A stretch of 64,000 bases of DNA from Pelomonas lactea (GTDB lineage: Bacteria > Pseudomonadota > Gammaproteobacteria > Burkholderiales > Burkholderiaceae_C), in the NCBI RefSeq assembly GCF_043555885.1, contig NZ_JBIGHX010000003.1, positions 744,001-808,000 of the forward strand, in the 5' to 3' direction. The position numbers were made by a program, and so were the translations under genes. The notes under the pieces were generated by a model that saw only the letters and a list, made by a program, of their open reading frames with translations, did no database searches and was not told the DNA's origin. Positions 33,300 through 41,446 of the stretch are shown here, in pieces. How positions within the stretch are numbered: position 1 is the first letter of the stretch; each line of letters starts with the position of its first letter.

Positions 33300-33653
33300 T
33301 CAGGGCTTGGCGGTCTTGGCGGCACGTGGCGCACCGGCGGGCGTGCCGCCGGTGGTGCGAGCCCTGGCTTCCTGCTTGAGGGGGCGGCCGACCGGGCACA
33401 CCTCCATCGCATAGCCCGTCAAGCTGTTGACCAGGTTGTCTGCGTTGAGTGCGTACAGCACGAACTGCCCCTGGCGCCGGCTCGTCACGAGCCCGGCGCC
33501 CTCCAGGATCGACAGATGGCGCGACACGGCGGGCGTGCTCATCTCGAAACGCTCGGCCAGTGCCGATGTGCTCAGTTCGCCTCCCGACAAATAAGCCAAG
33601 ATCTGGCGGCGCGGTGAGGACGCCAGGGCTTCGAAAACGCGGTCGAGCTGCAT
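33300..33653 (-). CDS. ArsR-family transcriptional regulator
   Basis: 117 residues. Winged HTH: MQLDRVFEALASSPRRQILA, LSTSALAERFEMSTPAVSRHLSILEGAGLV, and a wing SRRQGQFVLYALN. It resembles the SdpR-like, metal-independent branch, since no Cys metal site is visible apart from one Cys in the tail (EVCPVG). It is the first gene of a two-gene unit with the desaturase; a perfect operator-like palindrome sits just upstream, so autoregulation is likely. Confidence 0.88.
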   Translation of the reverse strand: MQLDRVFEALASSPRRQILAYLSGGELSTSALAERFEMSTPAVSRHLSILEGAGLVTSRRQGQFVLYALNADNLVNSLTGYAMEVCPVGRPLKQEARARTTGGTPAGAPRAAKTAKP

Positions 33654-33662
33654 TCTGATTTT

Positions 33663-33686
33663 GCTATTAACTTATTTGTTAATAGC
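33663..33686. promoter_or_regulatory. Operator-like inverted repeat upstream of arsR-desaturase
   Basis: GCTATTAAC and GTTAATAGC are perfect 9-bp arms around the spacer TTATTT, 10-33 bp upstream of the ArsR start. The site is the most AT-rich spot in the area. It is well placed to overlap the promoter and to bind the encoded ArsR dimer. Confidence 0.7.
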
Positions 33687-33718
33687 TTACAGGTTGGGAG
33701 GTGCAGCTGCAAGCCGGT

Positions 33719-34273
33719 TCAGTCGGGCACGGCCGGCGGCGCCAGGCGGCCCAGCAGCGCATGCGGGCCTGTCGTGCGTCGAAGCGCCACGCCTTCGCCC
33801 GCCGCCGGGAACACGCCGCTCAGGCCGGTCACGTTGACCTGATGCGTCACCACGACCAGCACCCCCGGGCCGCGCCAGGCGCTCAGCAGGCGGCGCGCTT
33901 CGTCCAGTTGGCCGGCTTCGCGCTCCGGCTGCTCGAAGAAGGAGGCGAACGCGGCCTGAGGCTGGGTGGTGTGGCCGGGGAACGCGAGCCGCGCCGTCTC
34001 CAGCGTGCGGCACCAGGGCGAGGCCCAGACGGCACCCACCGCCACCGTGCCCAGCCGCTCGCGCAGCGCCTGCCCGAGTCGGCGGGCCTGGTCGCGGCCG
34101 GCGTCGCTGAGGTTGCGCTGGGTGCTGCAATCGCCCAGGCGGAAGCCCGGCGGGTCGCCGCCGCCCGGGGCCAGCGCGTGGCGGTACAGCACCACGTCGC
34201 CGTCGCGCAGTTCCAGCGACCACGCACAGGGGCTCAGGCACAGGGCCAGCAGGCAGGGGAGGGCGCGCTTCAT
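33719..34273 (-). CDS. Exported histidine-phosphatase-family protein
   Basis: 184 residues with a signal peptide (LPCLLALCLSPCAWS). The catalytic RH motif is in VVLYRHALAPGG, a conserved Arg/Glu region is in WASPWCRTLETARLAF, and the second His is in VVVTHQVNVTGLSG. Such exported phosphatases act on small phosphate esters in the periplasm. It lies alone, divergent from the CoA-transferase gene. A much longer reading frame on the same strand covering 33719-36529 is not credible. Confidence 0.82.
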   Translation of the reverse strand: MKRALPCLLALCLSPCAWSLELRDGDVVLYRHALAPGGGDPPGFRLGDCSTQRNLSDAGRDQARRLGQALRERLGTVAVGAVWASPWCRTLETARLAFPGHTTQPQAAFASFFEQPEREAGQLDEARRLLSAWRGPGVLVVVTHQVNVTGLSGVFPAAGEGVALRRTTGPHALLGRLAPPAVPD

Positions 34274-34393
34274 GGCGGCCGATTCTGCGGGGCGCCGCAA
34301 GACCTCGTCCGGGCTTCGGGCTTCGCCGCGGGCCAAGCCTGCGCGCGCGACATCCGCAGGGCGGCCGCGGGCGGCGGGCGGACACTGCCGGGC

Positions 34394-35620
34394 ATGAACG
34401 CCCCCGTCGCTTCCACCGCCACCCCCGCCGCGCTGGCCGGCCTCAAGGTCGTCGAGCTGGGCCAGCTGATCGCCGGCCCGTTCGCGGCCAAGACGCTGGC
34501 CGACTTCGGCGCCGATGTCGTCAAGATCGAGCCGCCCGGCGCCGGCGACCCGCTGCGCAAATGGCGGCTGCTGCTGGACGGCACGTCGGTGTGGTGGCAG
34601 GTGCAGTCGCGCAACAAGCGTTCGCTGGCGCTGGACCTGCGCACGCCCGAGGGCCAGGACGTGGTGCGGCGGTTGGCGGCCGAGGCGGACGTGCTGATCG
34701 AGAACTTCCGCCCCGGCGCGATGGAGGCCTGGGGCCTGGCGCCCGACACGCTGCTGGCCGCCAACCCGCGGCTCATCGTGCTGCGCGTCAGCGGCTACGG
34801 TCAGACCGGGCCCTACCGCGACCGGCCGGGCTTTGCCGCCGTGGCCGAGGCCATGGCCGGGCTGCGCCACCTGACCGCCGAGCCCGGCCGCGTGCCGGTG
34901 CGCACGGGCGTCAGCATCGGCGACACGCTGGCCGCGCTGCACGGCGTCATCGGCATCCTGCTGGCGCTGCAGCACCGGCACGCCACGGGGCAGGGCCAGG
35001 TCATCGACGTGGCGTTGTACGAGGCCGTCTTCAACTGCATGGAGAGCCTGCTGCCCGAGTACAGCGCCTTCGGCGTGGTGCGCGAGCCGGCGGGCAGCGC
35101 CATGCCGGGCATCGCGCCCAGCAATGCCTACCGCTGCGCGGACGGCGGCTATGCATTGGTGGCCGGCAACGGCGACAGCATCTTCCGGCGCCTGATGACG
35201 GTGATCGGCCGTGACGACCTGGGGCAGGACCCGGCGCTGGCCGACAACGCCGGCCGCGTGGCCCGCGTCGCGGAGATCGACGCGGCGATCGGCGGCTGGT
35301 CGGCCACGCGGTCGGTGGACGAGGTGCTGCAGGCGCTGGCCGGCGCCGATGTGCCGGCCGGGCGCATCTACACGGTGGCCGACATCGCTGCCGACCCGCA
35401 CTACCGCGCGCGCGGCATGCTGCAGCAGGTGCGGCTGCCGGGTCTTCCGGGGGGGCGCAGCCTCGATGTGCCGGGCGTCGTGCCCAAGCTGTCGGCCACG
35501 CCCGGCAGCCACCGCCGCAACGCGCCGGCGCTGGGGCAGGACTCGGACGCGGTGCTCACCGAGCTGGGGCTGACCGGCGAGCAGATCGCGCAGCTGCGCG
35601 AGCGCGGCATCGTGCGATAG
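34394..35620 (+). CDS. CaiB/BaiF-family CoA-transferase
   Basis: 408 residues from the ATG at 34394. Family marks: VVELGQLIAGPFAAKTLADFGADVVKIEPP, RNKRSLALDLRTPEGQ, the catalytic Asp region ADVLIENFRPGAMEAWGL (Asp is normally the aspartyl-CoA nucleophile further on, in GDTLAALHG), and GYGQTGPYRDRPGF. It transfers CoA between carboxylic acids. The substrate is unknown; no adjacent pathway genes are present. Confidence 0.92.
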   Translation: MNAPVASTATPAALAGLKVVELGQLIAGPFAAKTLADFGADVVKIEPPGAGDPLRKWRLLLDGTSVWWQVQSRNKRSLALDLRTPEGQDVVRRLAAEADVLIENFRPGAMEAWGLAPDTLLAANPRLIVLRVSGYGQTGPYRDRPGFAAVAEAMAGLRHLTAEPGRVPVRTGVSIGDTLAALHGVIGILLALQHRHATGQGQVIDVALYEAVFNCMESLLPEYSAFGVVREPAGSAMPGIAPSNAYRCADGGYALVAGNGDSIFRRLMTVIGRDDLGQDPALADNAGRVARVAEIDAAIGGWSATRSVDEVLQALAGADVPAGRIYTVADIAADPHYRARGMLQQVRLPGLPGGRSLDVPGVVPKLSATPGSHRRNAPALGQDSDAVLTELGLTGEQIAQLRERGIVR

Positions 35621-35743
35621 CGGGCGCGATGCCGGGCTGGGCCGCCTCCCCAGGCCATGCGTCACCGCCTTGATCAGTGCCGCCGTGCCAGGCAGTGCAA
35701 GATGCCACCCCGCAGTACCCTCCACCACCTCACGAGGAAGACC

Positions 35744-37567
35744 ATGCGCTTTGTTCCCGCGGCCATGTTGATGGCCACTGCGCTCTGCCTGCAGACCATC
35801 GGCCATGCCCGCGCCCAGCCGGCCGAGCCGGCGAACCTGGAGCGCGTGACGGTGGCGGGCCGCAAGAGCGAGGTGTCGCGGTGGTTGCGGGCCGAGAGCC
35901 CGCATTTCGTCGTGTACTCGGACGCCGGCGAGGGCGACGTGGCCCAGCTGCTGGACAACCTGGAACGGCTGGACCACCTGCTGCAGGTCTACACGCTGCC
36001 CGACAACGCGGCCCGGCGCCCGGGCGAGCCGCGCGAACCCAAGCTGACGCTTTACTTCCACAACAGCGTCACCGACCTGCGCGCGATCGACGCCCACCCG
36101 CCGGCCGATGCCGTGGGGCTTTACAGCAGCTGTGCCGCCGGCGCGCAGGGCTTCGTGGCTCACCTGGAAAGCATGCGCAGCCTCGGCGACGAGCAGCTCG
36201 ACAAGGCACCGCTGAACGACACGCTGTCGTACGCCTTCGAGGCGTACGCGCGGCACTTCCTCCACCGGCACACGGATATCCGCGTGCCGGCGTCGTTCAT
36301 CGATGGATTCGCGCAGTACTTCTCCAGCGTGCGCTTCTCGGCGCGGCAGATGGTGGTGGGCCGCGTGCCCCCGGGGCTGGGCGCGTACCTGAAGTTCCTC
36401 AGTGACGGCCAGCCATACAGCCTGAGCTACGACGACGTGCTGCAGGGCCGCCTTGCCAACGCCCGCAGCCCGGCGGGCGCGGCGGGCGTGCGGCTGGAGT
36501 ACGAGGCCAAGGCCTGGCTGCTGGCGCACTACATGCTGTCGTCGCCGGAGAACCGCAGCCGGCTGAACCGCTACCTGGTTGCCGTTGGCCGCGGGGCGGA
36601 CCCGACGGCGGCGTTCGAACGGGTCTTCGGCCTGCAGCAGGCCGACATCGCCGATGCGATGTGGCGCTACGGGCTCAAGGGTCTTGCGACGCTGCGCGTG
36701 GAGCAGCCGCCGCTGCCCGCGGTGCGCGTGAGCTTTCGCAGCCTGCCGCGGTCAACCGGGGAGTTCGTGCTGGCGCATGCCGCGCTGAAGGCCTGCCCCA
36801 CGCGGGAGGAGGGCGAGTCGCTGCTCAGGAGACTGGCGTCGCTGGCGCCGCGCCACCCCGACGACGACCTGGCGCGCCTCACGCTGAGCCGCGCGCAGAT
36901 CGGCTGGGGCAACCCGCGGGACGCACTGGCGCCGTTGAACGCGCTGTTGCAGGACGATGACGCGAACCCGGAGGCCCGCTATCTGCTGGGCCTGGCACAG
37001 CTGCGCCTGGCCGAGCAAAGCAGCAGCGCGGCGCAGCGCCTGCATGCCGAGGCCGCGCAGCGGGAACTGCGGCGGGCACGCGAGGCGAGCCCGCGCTCGC
37101 CGGAGGTGGCGCTGGCCGCTTTCCGGGCCGACGTGGCCGTCACGGGCACGCCGGAGCCGGCCGTGCTGGACGGGGTCATCGCCGCCTGGCAGGGGGCGCG
37201 TGATATCGACGCGCTGGGCCGGTCGGCGGCGTTGGCCTCGGCGTTTGCGGGCCAGGCGGACGCAGCACACACGACGCTGGATACGCTGGCGCAGAACGGT
37301 CACGACGCAGTGGCCGCGCAATGGGCGCGGCAATGGCGGGCGCGACTGGAGACAGGCGTGAGCCGCGGCGACATCCTGGCCGAGATGCGCCGGGACCCGG
37401 TGGCCGACGTCCCGTTCAAGACCTGGACCCTGGACAAGGCCAGCGCCCTGCAGGCCGTCGAGCGCGGCGCGGGCTTGCGGGACGCCGAGGGTGTCATGAA
37501 GGAAGCCGCGCGGCAGAACGACAGCGCGACGGGCACCGCAGCGCCTGGCAGCGTCGGCAACCGGTAG
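35744..37567 (+). CDS. Exported TPR-containing protein of unknown function
   Basis: 607 residues from the ATG at 35744 (SD GAGGAAG). It has a signal peptide (AMLMATALCLQTIGHARAQ). The N-terminal domain (about 40-300) begins SRWLRAESPHFVVYSDAGE and contains YAFEAYARHFLHRHTDIRVPASFIDGFAQYF. That layout is like gluzincin-type DUF1570 proteins, but the HExxH zinc motif is absent. The C-terminal 250 residues have TPR-like helix repeats (HPDDDLARLTLSRAQIGWG, NPEARYLLGLAQLRLA, SPEVALAAFRADVAV). A scaffold role in the envelope is possible. Confidence 0.7.
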   Translation: MRFVPAAMLMATALCLQTIGHARAQPAEPANLERVTVAGRKSEVSRWLRAESPHFVVYSDAGEGDVAQLLDNLERLDHLLQVYTLPDNAARRPGEPREPKLTLYFHNSVTDLRAIDAHPPADAVGLYSSCAAGAQGFVAHLESMRSLGDEQLDKAPLNDTLSYAFEAYARHFLHRHTDIRVPASFIDGFAQYFSSVRFSARQMVVGRVPPGLGAYLKFLSDGQPYSLSYDDVLQGRLANARSPAGAAGVRLEYEAKAWLLAHYMLSSPENRSRLNRYLVAVGRGADPTAAFERVFGLQQADIADAMWRYGLKGLATLRVEQPPLPAVRVSFRSLPRSTGEFVLAHAALKACPTREEGESLLRRLASLAPRHPDDDLARLTLSRAQIGWGNPRDALAPLNALLQDDDANPEARYLLGLAQLRLAEQSSSAAQRLHAEAAQRELRRAREASPRSPEVALAAFRADVAVTGTPEPAVLDGVIAAWQGARDIDALGRSAALASAFAGQADAAHTTLDTLAQNGHDAVAAQWARQWRARLETGVSRGDILAEMRRDPVADVPFKTWTLDKASALQAVERGAGLRDAEGVMKEAARQNDSATGTAAPGSVGNR

Positions 37568-37801
37568 CGCTGGGCGCCCGGTGCGGCAGTGCGCCGGTGG
37601 CTTTGCGCAGGCTTCGCCTTGGCGGCCCGGGCCGCCGGCAAGATCGCGTCGCCCAAGCAAACGCGCAGACCTCCGCATGCCCCGACGCCTGTGGCGGTAG
37701 AACCTGGCGTGCCTGCCGACCGCCTCTGGCCCGCAAGCACGTCGCCGCGCGCTTGTTCGAGGGGGCGATCGACCTGATCGACTGATGCGCCGCGCGCGGC
37801 G

Positions 37802-38428
37802 TCAGCGCGACGCCATCATCCGCACGCCCAGCCCGATGAACACGGTGCCGGCGAGCCGGTCCAGCCACAGGCCCACGCTGGGCCGGCGGTTCAGCCACGC
37901 GCCCACGCTGCCCGAGAACCAGCCCAGCAGCCCGAACAGCACCACCGCCTGCGCGGTGAACAGCAGGCCCAGCAGCCCCAGCTGCCACTCCACCTGGCCC
38001 TGCGACGCGACGACGAACTGCGGCAGGAACGACAAGAAGAACAGCACCACCTTGGGGTTGATCGCATTGGCGATCAGACCTTTGGCGAACAGCTGGCGCA
38101 GCGGCGTGGCGTCGCCCGCGTCGCCGTTCAGCCGCACGGCGCCCGCGTGCCGCCAGGCCTGCACGCCCATCCACACCAGGTAGGCACCGCCCGCCACCTT
38201 CAGCAGCGTGAACGCCACCGGCGACGCCGCCACCAGCGCGCTGACGCCGATGACGGCCAGCAGCGTGTGGCTGAGGCAACCCAGCGCGCAACCCAGCCCG
38301 AAGGCGATGCCCGCCCGCCGGCCGCGCGACATGCCCATGCTGAGCACCATCAGGTTGTCGGGCCCGGGCGTGGCGGTGAGCACCACGGCGGTGGCGAGGA
38401 AGGCGAGGGTTTGAGGTGTGGTCAGCAT
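37802..38428 (-). CDS. LysE/RhtB-family amino-acid exporter
   Basis: 208 residues, about six membrane segments. Family marks: TATPGPDNLMVLSMGMSRGRRAGIAFGLG near the N-terminus, AYLVWMGVQAWR, and FAKGLIANAINPKVVLFFLSFLPQF. It exports amino acids or related metabolites across the inner membrane. Its 5' end overlaps the methyltransferase stop by 7 bp. Confidence 0.92.
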   Translation of the reverse strand: MLTTPQTLAFLATAVVLTATPGPDNLMVLSMGMSRGRRAGIAFGLGCALGCLSHTLLAVIGVSALVAASPVAFTLLKVAGGAYLVWMGVQAWRHAGAVRLNGDAGDATPLRQLFAKGLIANAINPKVVLFFLSFLPQFVVASQGQVEWQLGLLGLLFTAQAVVLFGLLGWFSGSVGAWLNRRPSVGLWLDRLAGTVFIGLGVRMMASR

Positions 38429-39084
38429 CGTGATGGCGCCGTGCGTCGGAAGACCCGGGTATGCCAGCGCGTGCCGGCGCTGGCCAGCACGGCATCGCTG
38501 CTGCTGGCGCGCTCCAGCGTGGCGCCAAGATCGGCGAGCAGCGCCTGCACGGCGGCCGGGTCATGGTTGTGGAAGCGGCGCCCGTCGGCGTCGCGATCGT
38601 CGTCGAGCTGGTTCGCGGCCATCTCGGGCAGAGAAATCAGCAGTGCCGGCCGCTGCAGCCCGCCGTCGTCGGCGGCGCAGGGGCGCAGTTGACGCATCAG
38701 CGAAGCCAGCGCGCGGGGCAGATCGGCAGGTGCGACGTGCATCAGCACGGCGCTGCAGACGACGGCGTCAAAGCGCTGCGGGTGGCGCTCGTGGAACGGG
38801 TTGCCGAGGTCCGGCAAGGCGCCTTCGGCCAGCCGCCCGGCCAGTGCCGGCTGCAGCCGCAGCGCCGTACTGCGCATGGCGGCGTTCGGCTCCACGCCGA
38901 AGACCTCGAAGCCGAGGTCCATCAGCGCCGCCATGTCCCGCCCGGAGCCGGCGCCGACGTCCAGCACGCGGGCCCCGGGCGCCAGCGTCGCTGTCAGGTG
39001 GTCGAGCATTGCGCTGCGCCGGGCCTCCGAGCCGGCCAGCTGGCGGGCATAGCCGTCGTAGAAGGCAGCGGTGCGGGCATCCAT
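38422..39084 (-). CDS. Class I SAM-dependent methyltransferase
   Basis: 220 residues. SAM-binding motif I VLDVGAGSGRDMAALMDLG, the acidic end of strand 2 in FGVEPNAAMR, and motif IV-like FDAVVCSAVLMHVAPADLPRAL. The substrate is unknown. It is upstream of and overlaps lysE, and probably shares its transcript. Confidence 0.85.
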   Translation of the reverse strand: MDARTAAFYDGYARQLAGSEARRSAMLDHLTATLAPGARVLDVGAGSGRDMAALMDLGFEVFGVEPNAAMRSTALRLQPALAGRLAEGALPDLGNPFHERHPQRFDAVVCSAVLMHVAPADLPRALASLMRQLRPCAADDGGLQRPALLISLPEMAANQLDDDRDADGRRFHNHDPAAVQALLADLGATLERASSSDAVLASAGTRWHTRVFRRTAPSRC

Positions 39085-39099
39085 GCGCGGAGGTGCCTG

Positions 39100-39921
39100 T
39101 CAGTCGCGGAAGGCTGGCGCGGCGCCCTTGCCGGCCATCATGGCCTTCTGCAGGTCTTCGCTCATCAGCATCGCGGCGTTCCAGGTGGCGATGTAGTTCA
39201 GGCCGTCGGCCACCGAGTGGTCGCGCGCGTAGTTCAGCTGCTCCTTGCTGCCGCGGATGGACAGCGGCGACTTGGCGGCAATCGTGGCGGCGATCTCGCG
39301 CACGCCGGCCTGCAGCGCCTCGCGGCTGTCGAACACACGGTTCACGAGGCCGATCTCGCGCGCCTCGGCGGCCTCCACGCGCCGGCCCGTGTAGGCCAGC
39401 TCGCGCACCAGGCCCTGCGAGCCGAGCAGCTTGGGCAGGCGCTGCAGCGTGCCCACGTCGGCCACCATGCCGATGTCGATCTCCTTGATGGAGAAGTAGG
39501 CGTCGGCGCTGCAGTAGCGCATGTCGGCCGCGCAGATGAGGTCGATGCCGCCGCCGACGCAGGCGCCGTGGATGGCCGCGAGCACGGGCTTGCGGCAGCG
39601 CTCCAGGCTGGTGAGGGTGTCCTGCATGTCGAGGATGAGGCGGCGCAGCGCCTCGCGCATGCGGCCGTCGCAGTCGTCCTGGATCTGCGGCGCGATGCCC
39701 ATCATCATGGCCAGATCGATGCCGGCGGTGAAGTGCTTGCCTTCGCCCTCCAGCACGGCCACGCGGGCCTCGGGCTGCGCGTCGATCCATTCGAACGCGC
39801 GGCGGAAGTCCTGCCACATCGGCGCGTTCATCGCGTTGGCCTTGTCGGGCCGATTCAGGCGGACGGTGGCGATGTGGTCCTGGATGGAGAGGGTGAGGGT
39901 GTCGAGTTGCAGGGCGGTCAT
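39100..39921 (-). CDS. Enoyl-CoA hydratase/isomerase (crotonase) family protein
   Basis: 273 residues. Crotonase marks: IATVRLNRPDKANAMNAPM, FTAGIDLAMMMG, KPVLAAIHGACVGGGIDLICAADMRY (oxyanion hole), SIKEIDIGMVADVGTLQRLP. The Asp/Glu pattern with EIDIGMVADVG is like dienoyl-CoA isomerases (ECH1 type), so isomerase activity is as likely as hydratase. It is unlinked to the paa operon. Confidence 0.88.
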   Translation of the reverse strand: MTALQLDTLTLSIQDHIATVRLNRPDKANAMNAPMWQDFRRAFEWIDAQPEARVAVLEGEGKHFTAGIDLAMMMGIAPQIQDDCDGRMREALRRLILDMQDTLTSLERCRKPVLAAIHGACVGGGIDLICAADMRYCSADAYFSIKEIDIGMVADVGTLQRLPKLLGSQGLVRELAYTGRRVEAAEAREIGLVNRVFDSREALQAGVREIAATIAAKSPLSIRGSKEQLNYARDHSVADGLNYIATWNAAMLMSEDLQKAMMAGKGAAPAFRD

Positions 39922-39936
39922 GTGGGGTCCAGGTTC

Positions 39937-40332
39937 TTAGGCAATCGGTTCGGTCTGCTGGCGTAGCCAGTCGGCAAGTTCGGCTTCCTTGATCTCGCCG
40001 GCAGCGACGCCCAGCATCGTGATGACGCAGTCGGCATCCGTCGCCAGCAGTTCCAGCCCGTTGAGCCAGAGAAACAACTCCATGGCGACATAGGCCGTGC
40101 GCTTGTTGCCGTCGACGAAGGGGTGATTCTTGGCCAGACCGATGGCATAGGCGGCCGCCAGTTCGAAGACGTCGGGCTGTTCGTAGGCCGCCAGGTTCTG
40201 AGGCCGCATCACCGCCGACTCGAACAGGCCCTCGTCTCGCACACCCGTGCCGCCGCCATGCTCGGCCAGTTGCTCGTGGTGAATGGCCCTCAGCACGTCG
40301 GCGTTCAGCCAGCGCCAGTCGGGTGCGCTCAC
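39937..40332 (-). CDS. doc: Doc-family toxin (death on curing, Fic fold)
   Basis: 131 residues. The Fic/Doc motif HPFVDGNKRTAYVAMELFL is intact (His, Asp, Asn, Lys, Arg). The N-terminus has VLRAIHHEQLAEHGGGTGVRDEGLFESAV, the usual Doc start. Doc kinases phosphorylate elongation factor EF-Tu and stop translation. Its start overlaps the antitoxin stop by 4 bp, so the pair is co-translated. Confidence 0.92.
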   Translation of the reverse strand: MSAPDWRWLNADVLRAIHHEQLAEHGGGTGVRDEGLFESAVMRPQNLAAYEQPDVFELAAAYAIGLAKNHPFVDGNKRTAYVAMELFLWLNGLELLATDADCVITMLGVAAGEIKEAELADWLRQQTEPIA

Positions 40333-40553
40333 TTGGCCAGTTCCCGCAGCACGGCGCGGCGCTTCTTCATGATGCTGCGTGCAGCGTCCATCTGCTGCTC
40401 GAACTCCGGGCTGTAGGGCGAGATCAGCACGCCGTTGACGGCCTCGGACAGATAGAGCACGTCGCCCTTTTCCACCTTCAGGCGCGCCAGCACTTCCTTG
40501 GGCAAGATCACGCCAAGCGAGTTGCCGATCTGGGTTACCTTGAGCGCACTCAT
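40329..40553 (-). CDS. AbrB/SpoVT-type antitoxin partner of Doc
   Basis: 74 residues. The swapped-hairpin AbrB domain is clear: LKVTQIGNSLGVILPKEVLARLKVEKGDVLYLSE. The C-terminal helix (PEFEQQMDAARSIMKKRRAVLREL) should bind and neutralise Doc. Doc is often paired with a Phd antitoxin; the AbrB partner is a less classical but known pairing. A perfect palindrome upstream (40566-40577) is a likely autoregulatory operator. Confidence 0.9.
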   Translation of the reverse strand: MSALKVTQIGNSLGVILPKEVLARLKVEKGDVLYLSEAVNGVLISPYSPEFEQQMDAARSIMKKRRAVLRELAK

Positions 40554-40565
40554 GATGGAACTCGT

Positions 40566-40577
40566 CCGTTATAACGG
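40566..40577. promoter_or_regulatory. Operator-like palindrome shared by abrB-doc and ureE
   Basis: CCGTTATAACGG is a perfect 12-bp palindrome, 13 bp upstream of the antitoxin ATG and 39 bp upstream of the ureE ATG. It contains a TATAAC box readable in either direction; TAATAAT (40581-40587) lies beside it. Binding by the AbrB-Doc complex here could affect the divergent urease accessory operon. Confidence 0.6.
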
Positions 40578-40616
40578 TTGTAATAATATCCAGGGCATTC
40601 CACCCCTGACAAGCCC

Positions 40617-41312
40617 ATGATTCACGCCACCAAACGCATTGCCGGCGGCGCCGGCCTCGCCGCCGTGCTGCTCAAGCGCGCCGCCACGCTGGAGCTGGAT
40701 TGGGACACGCGCAGCAAGAGCCGCTTCTCGGCCACCGATTCCACCGGCCGCGAGATCGGCGTGGTGCTGCCGCGTGGCACCACGCTGCGCGGCGGCGATG
40801 TGCTGATCGCTGAGGACGGTTCGATGCTGCGCGTCATCGCCGCCGCCCAGCCCGTGCTGCAGGTGCGCTTCTGCGCCGAGCACGGCCAGCCGTTCGACTT
40901 GCTGCGCGCCGCCTACCACCTGGGCAATCGCCATGTGCCGCTGGAGCTGCAGCCCGACCTGCTGCAGTTCGAGCCCGACCCCGTGCTGGCCGACATGCTG
41001 CGCCGCCAGCACCTGATCGTTACCGAGGCGCAGGCCGCGTTCGAGCCGGAGGGCGGCGCCTACGGCGAGGGTACGGGCCACGGCCACCACCACGGCGGGC
41101 AGGAGCACCATGATCATGGGCATGCGCACGGGCACGCAGCGCCGGCGCGCAAGCCTCTGGCCATTCCGCTCAACGCGCACGACGCGGGTCATGTGCATGG
41201 GCCTGGCTGCCGGCATGACCACGGCCATGATCACGCCCACGCCCACGCCCACGCCCCCAGCGAGCCCGGCCACGTGCACGGCCCCGGCTGCGGCCACGAT
41301 CACTCGCACTGA
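40617..41312 (+). CDS. ureE: Urease accessory protein UreE with long His-rich tail
   Basis: 231 residues. The N-terminal peptide-binding domain and the metal-binding core (about 65-140) match UreE, including RGTTLRGGDVLIAEDGSML, AYHLGNRHVPLEL and DPVLADMLRRQHL. The tail (about 155-231) is extremely His-rich, with GHVHGPGC repeated twice, each time followed by (R/G)HDH. UreE is the nickel metallochaperone that hands Ni to UreG. The tail is longer than in most UreE proteins and also has two Cys. Confidence 0.95.
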   Translation: MIHATKRIAGGAGLAAVLLKRAATLELDWDTRSKSRFSATDSTGREIGVVLPRGTTLRGGDVLIAEDGSMLRVIAAAQPVLQVRFCAEHGQPFDLLRAAYHLGNRHVPLELQPDLLQFEPDPVLADMLRRQHLIVTEAQAAFEPEGGAYGEGTGHGHHHGGQEHHDHGHAHGHAAPARKPLAIPLNAHDAGHVHGPGCRHDHGHDHAHAHAHAPSEPGHVHGPGCGHDHSH

Positions 41313-41446
41313 CCGGCAGCTCCCCGGTGGGCGCCTCCACGGTGGGTGGCATGTCGTCTTGCCGTTCGCATGGCGCGCTCGCCCGGGGCTGGCTTCGCAT
41401 AGCCGACCGCGGGCCATGACATGCCAATGATCCGGGGAGTCGCTCT

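Noticed and set aside
33719..36529. 936-codon open frame on the minus strand
   Set aside because: Only its last 184 codons make a real protein (the histidine phosphatase). The rest is antisense to the CaiB transferase and the TPR protein.
39100..39921. Crotonase-family gene as paaF of the phenylacetate pathway
   Set aside because: It is 12 kb from the paa operon, on the other strand, and its motif is more like dienoyl-CoA isomerases.
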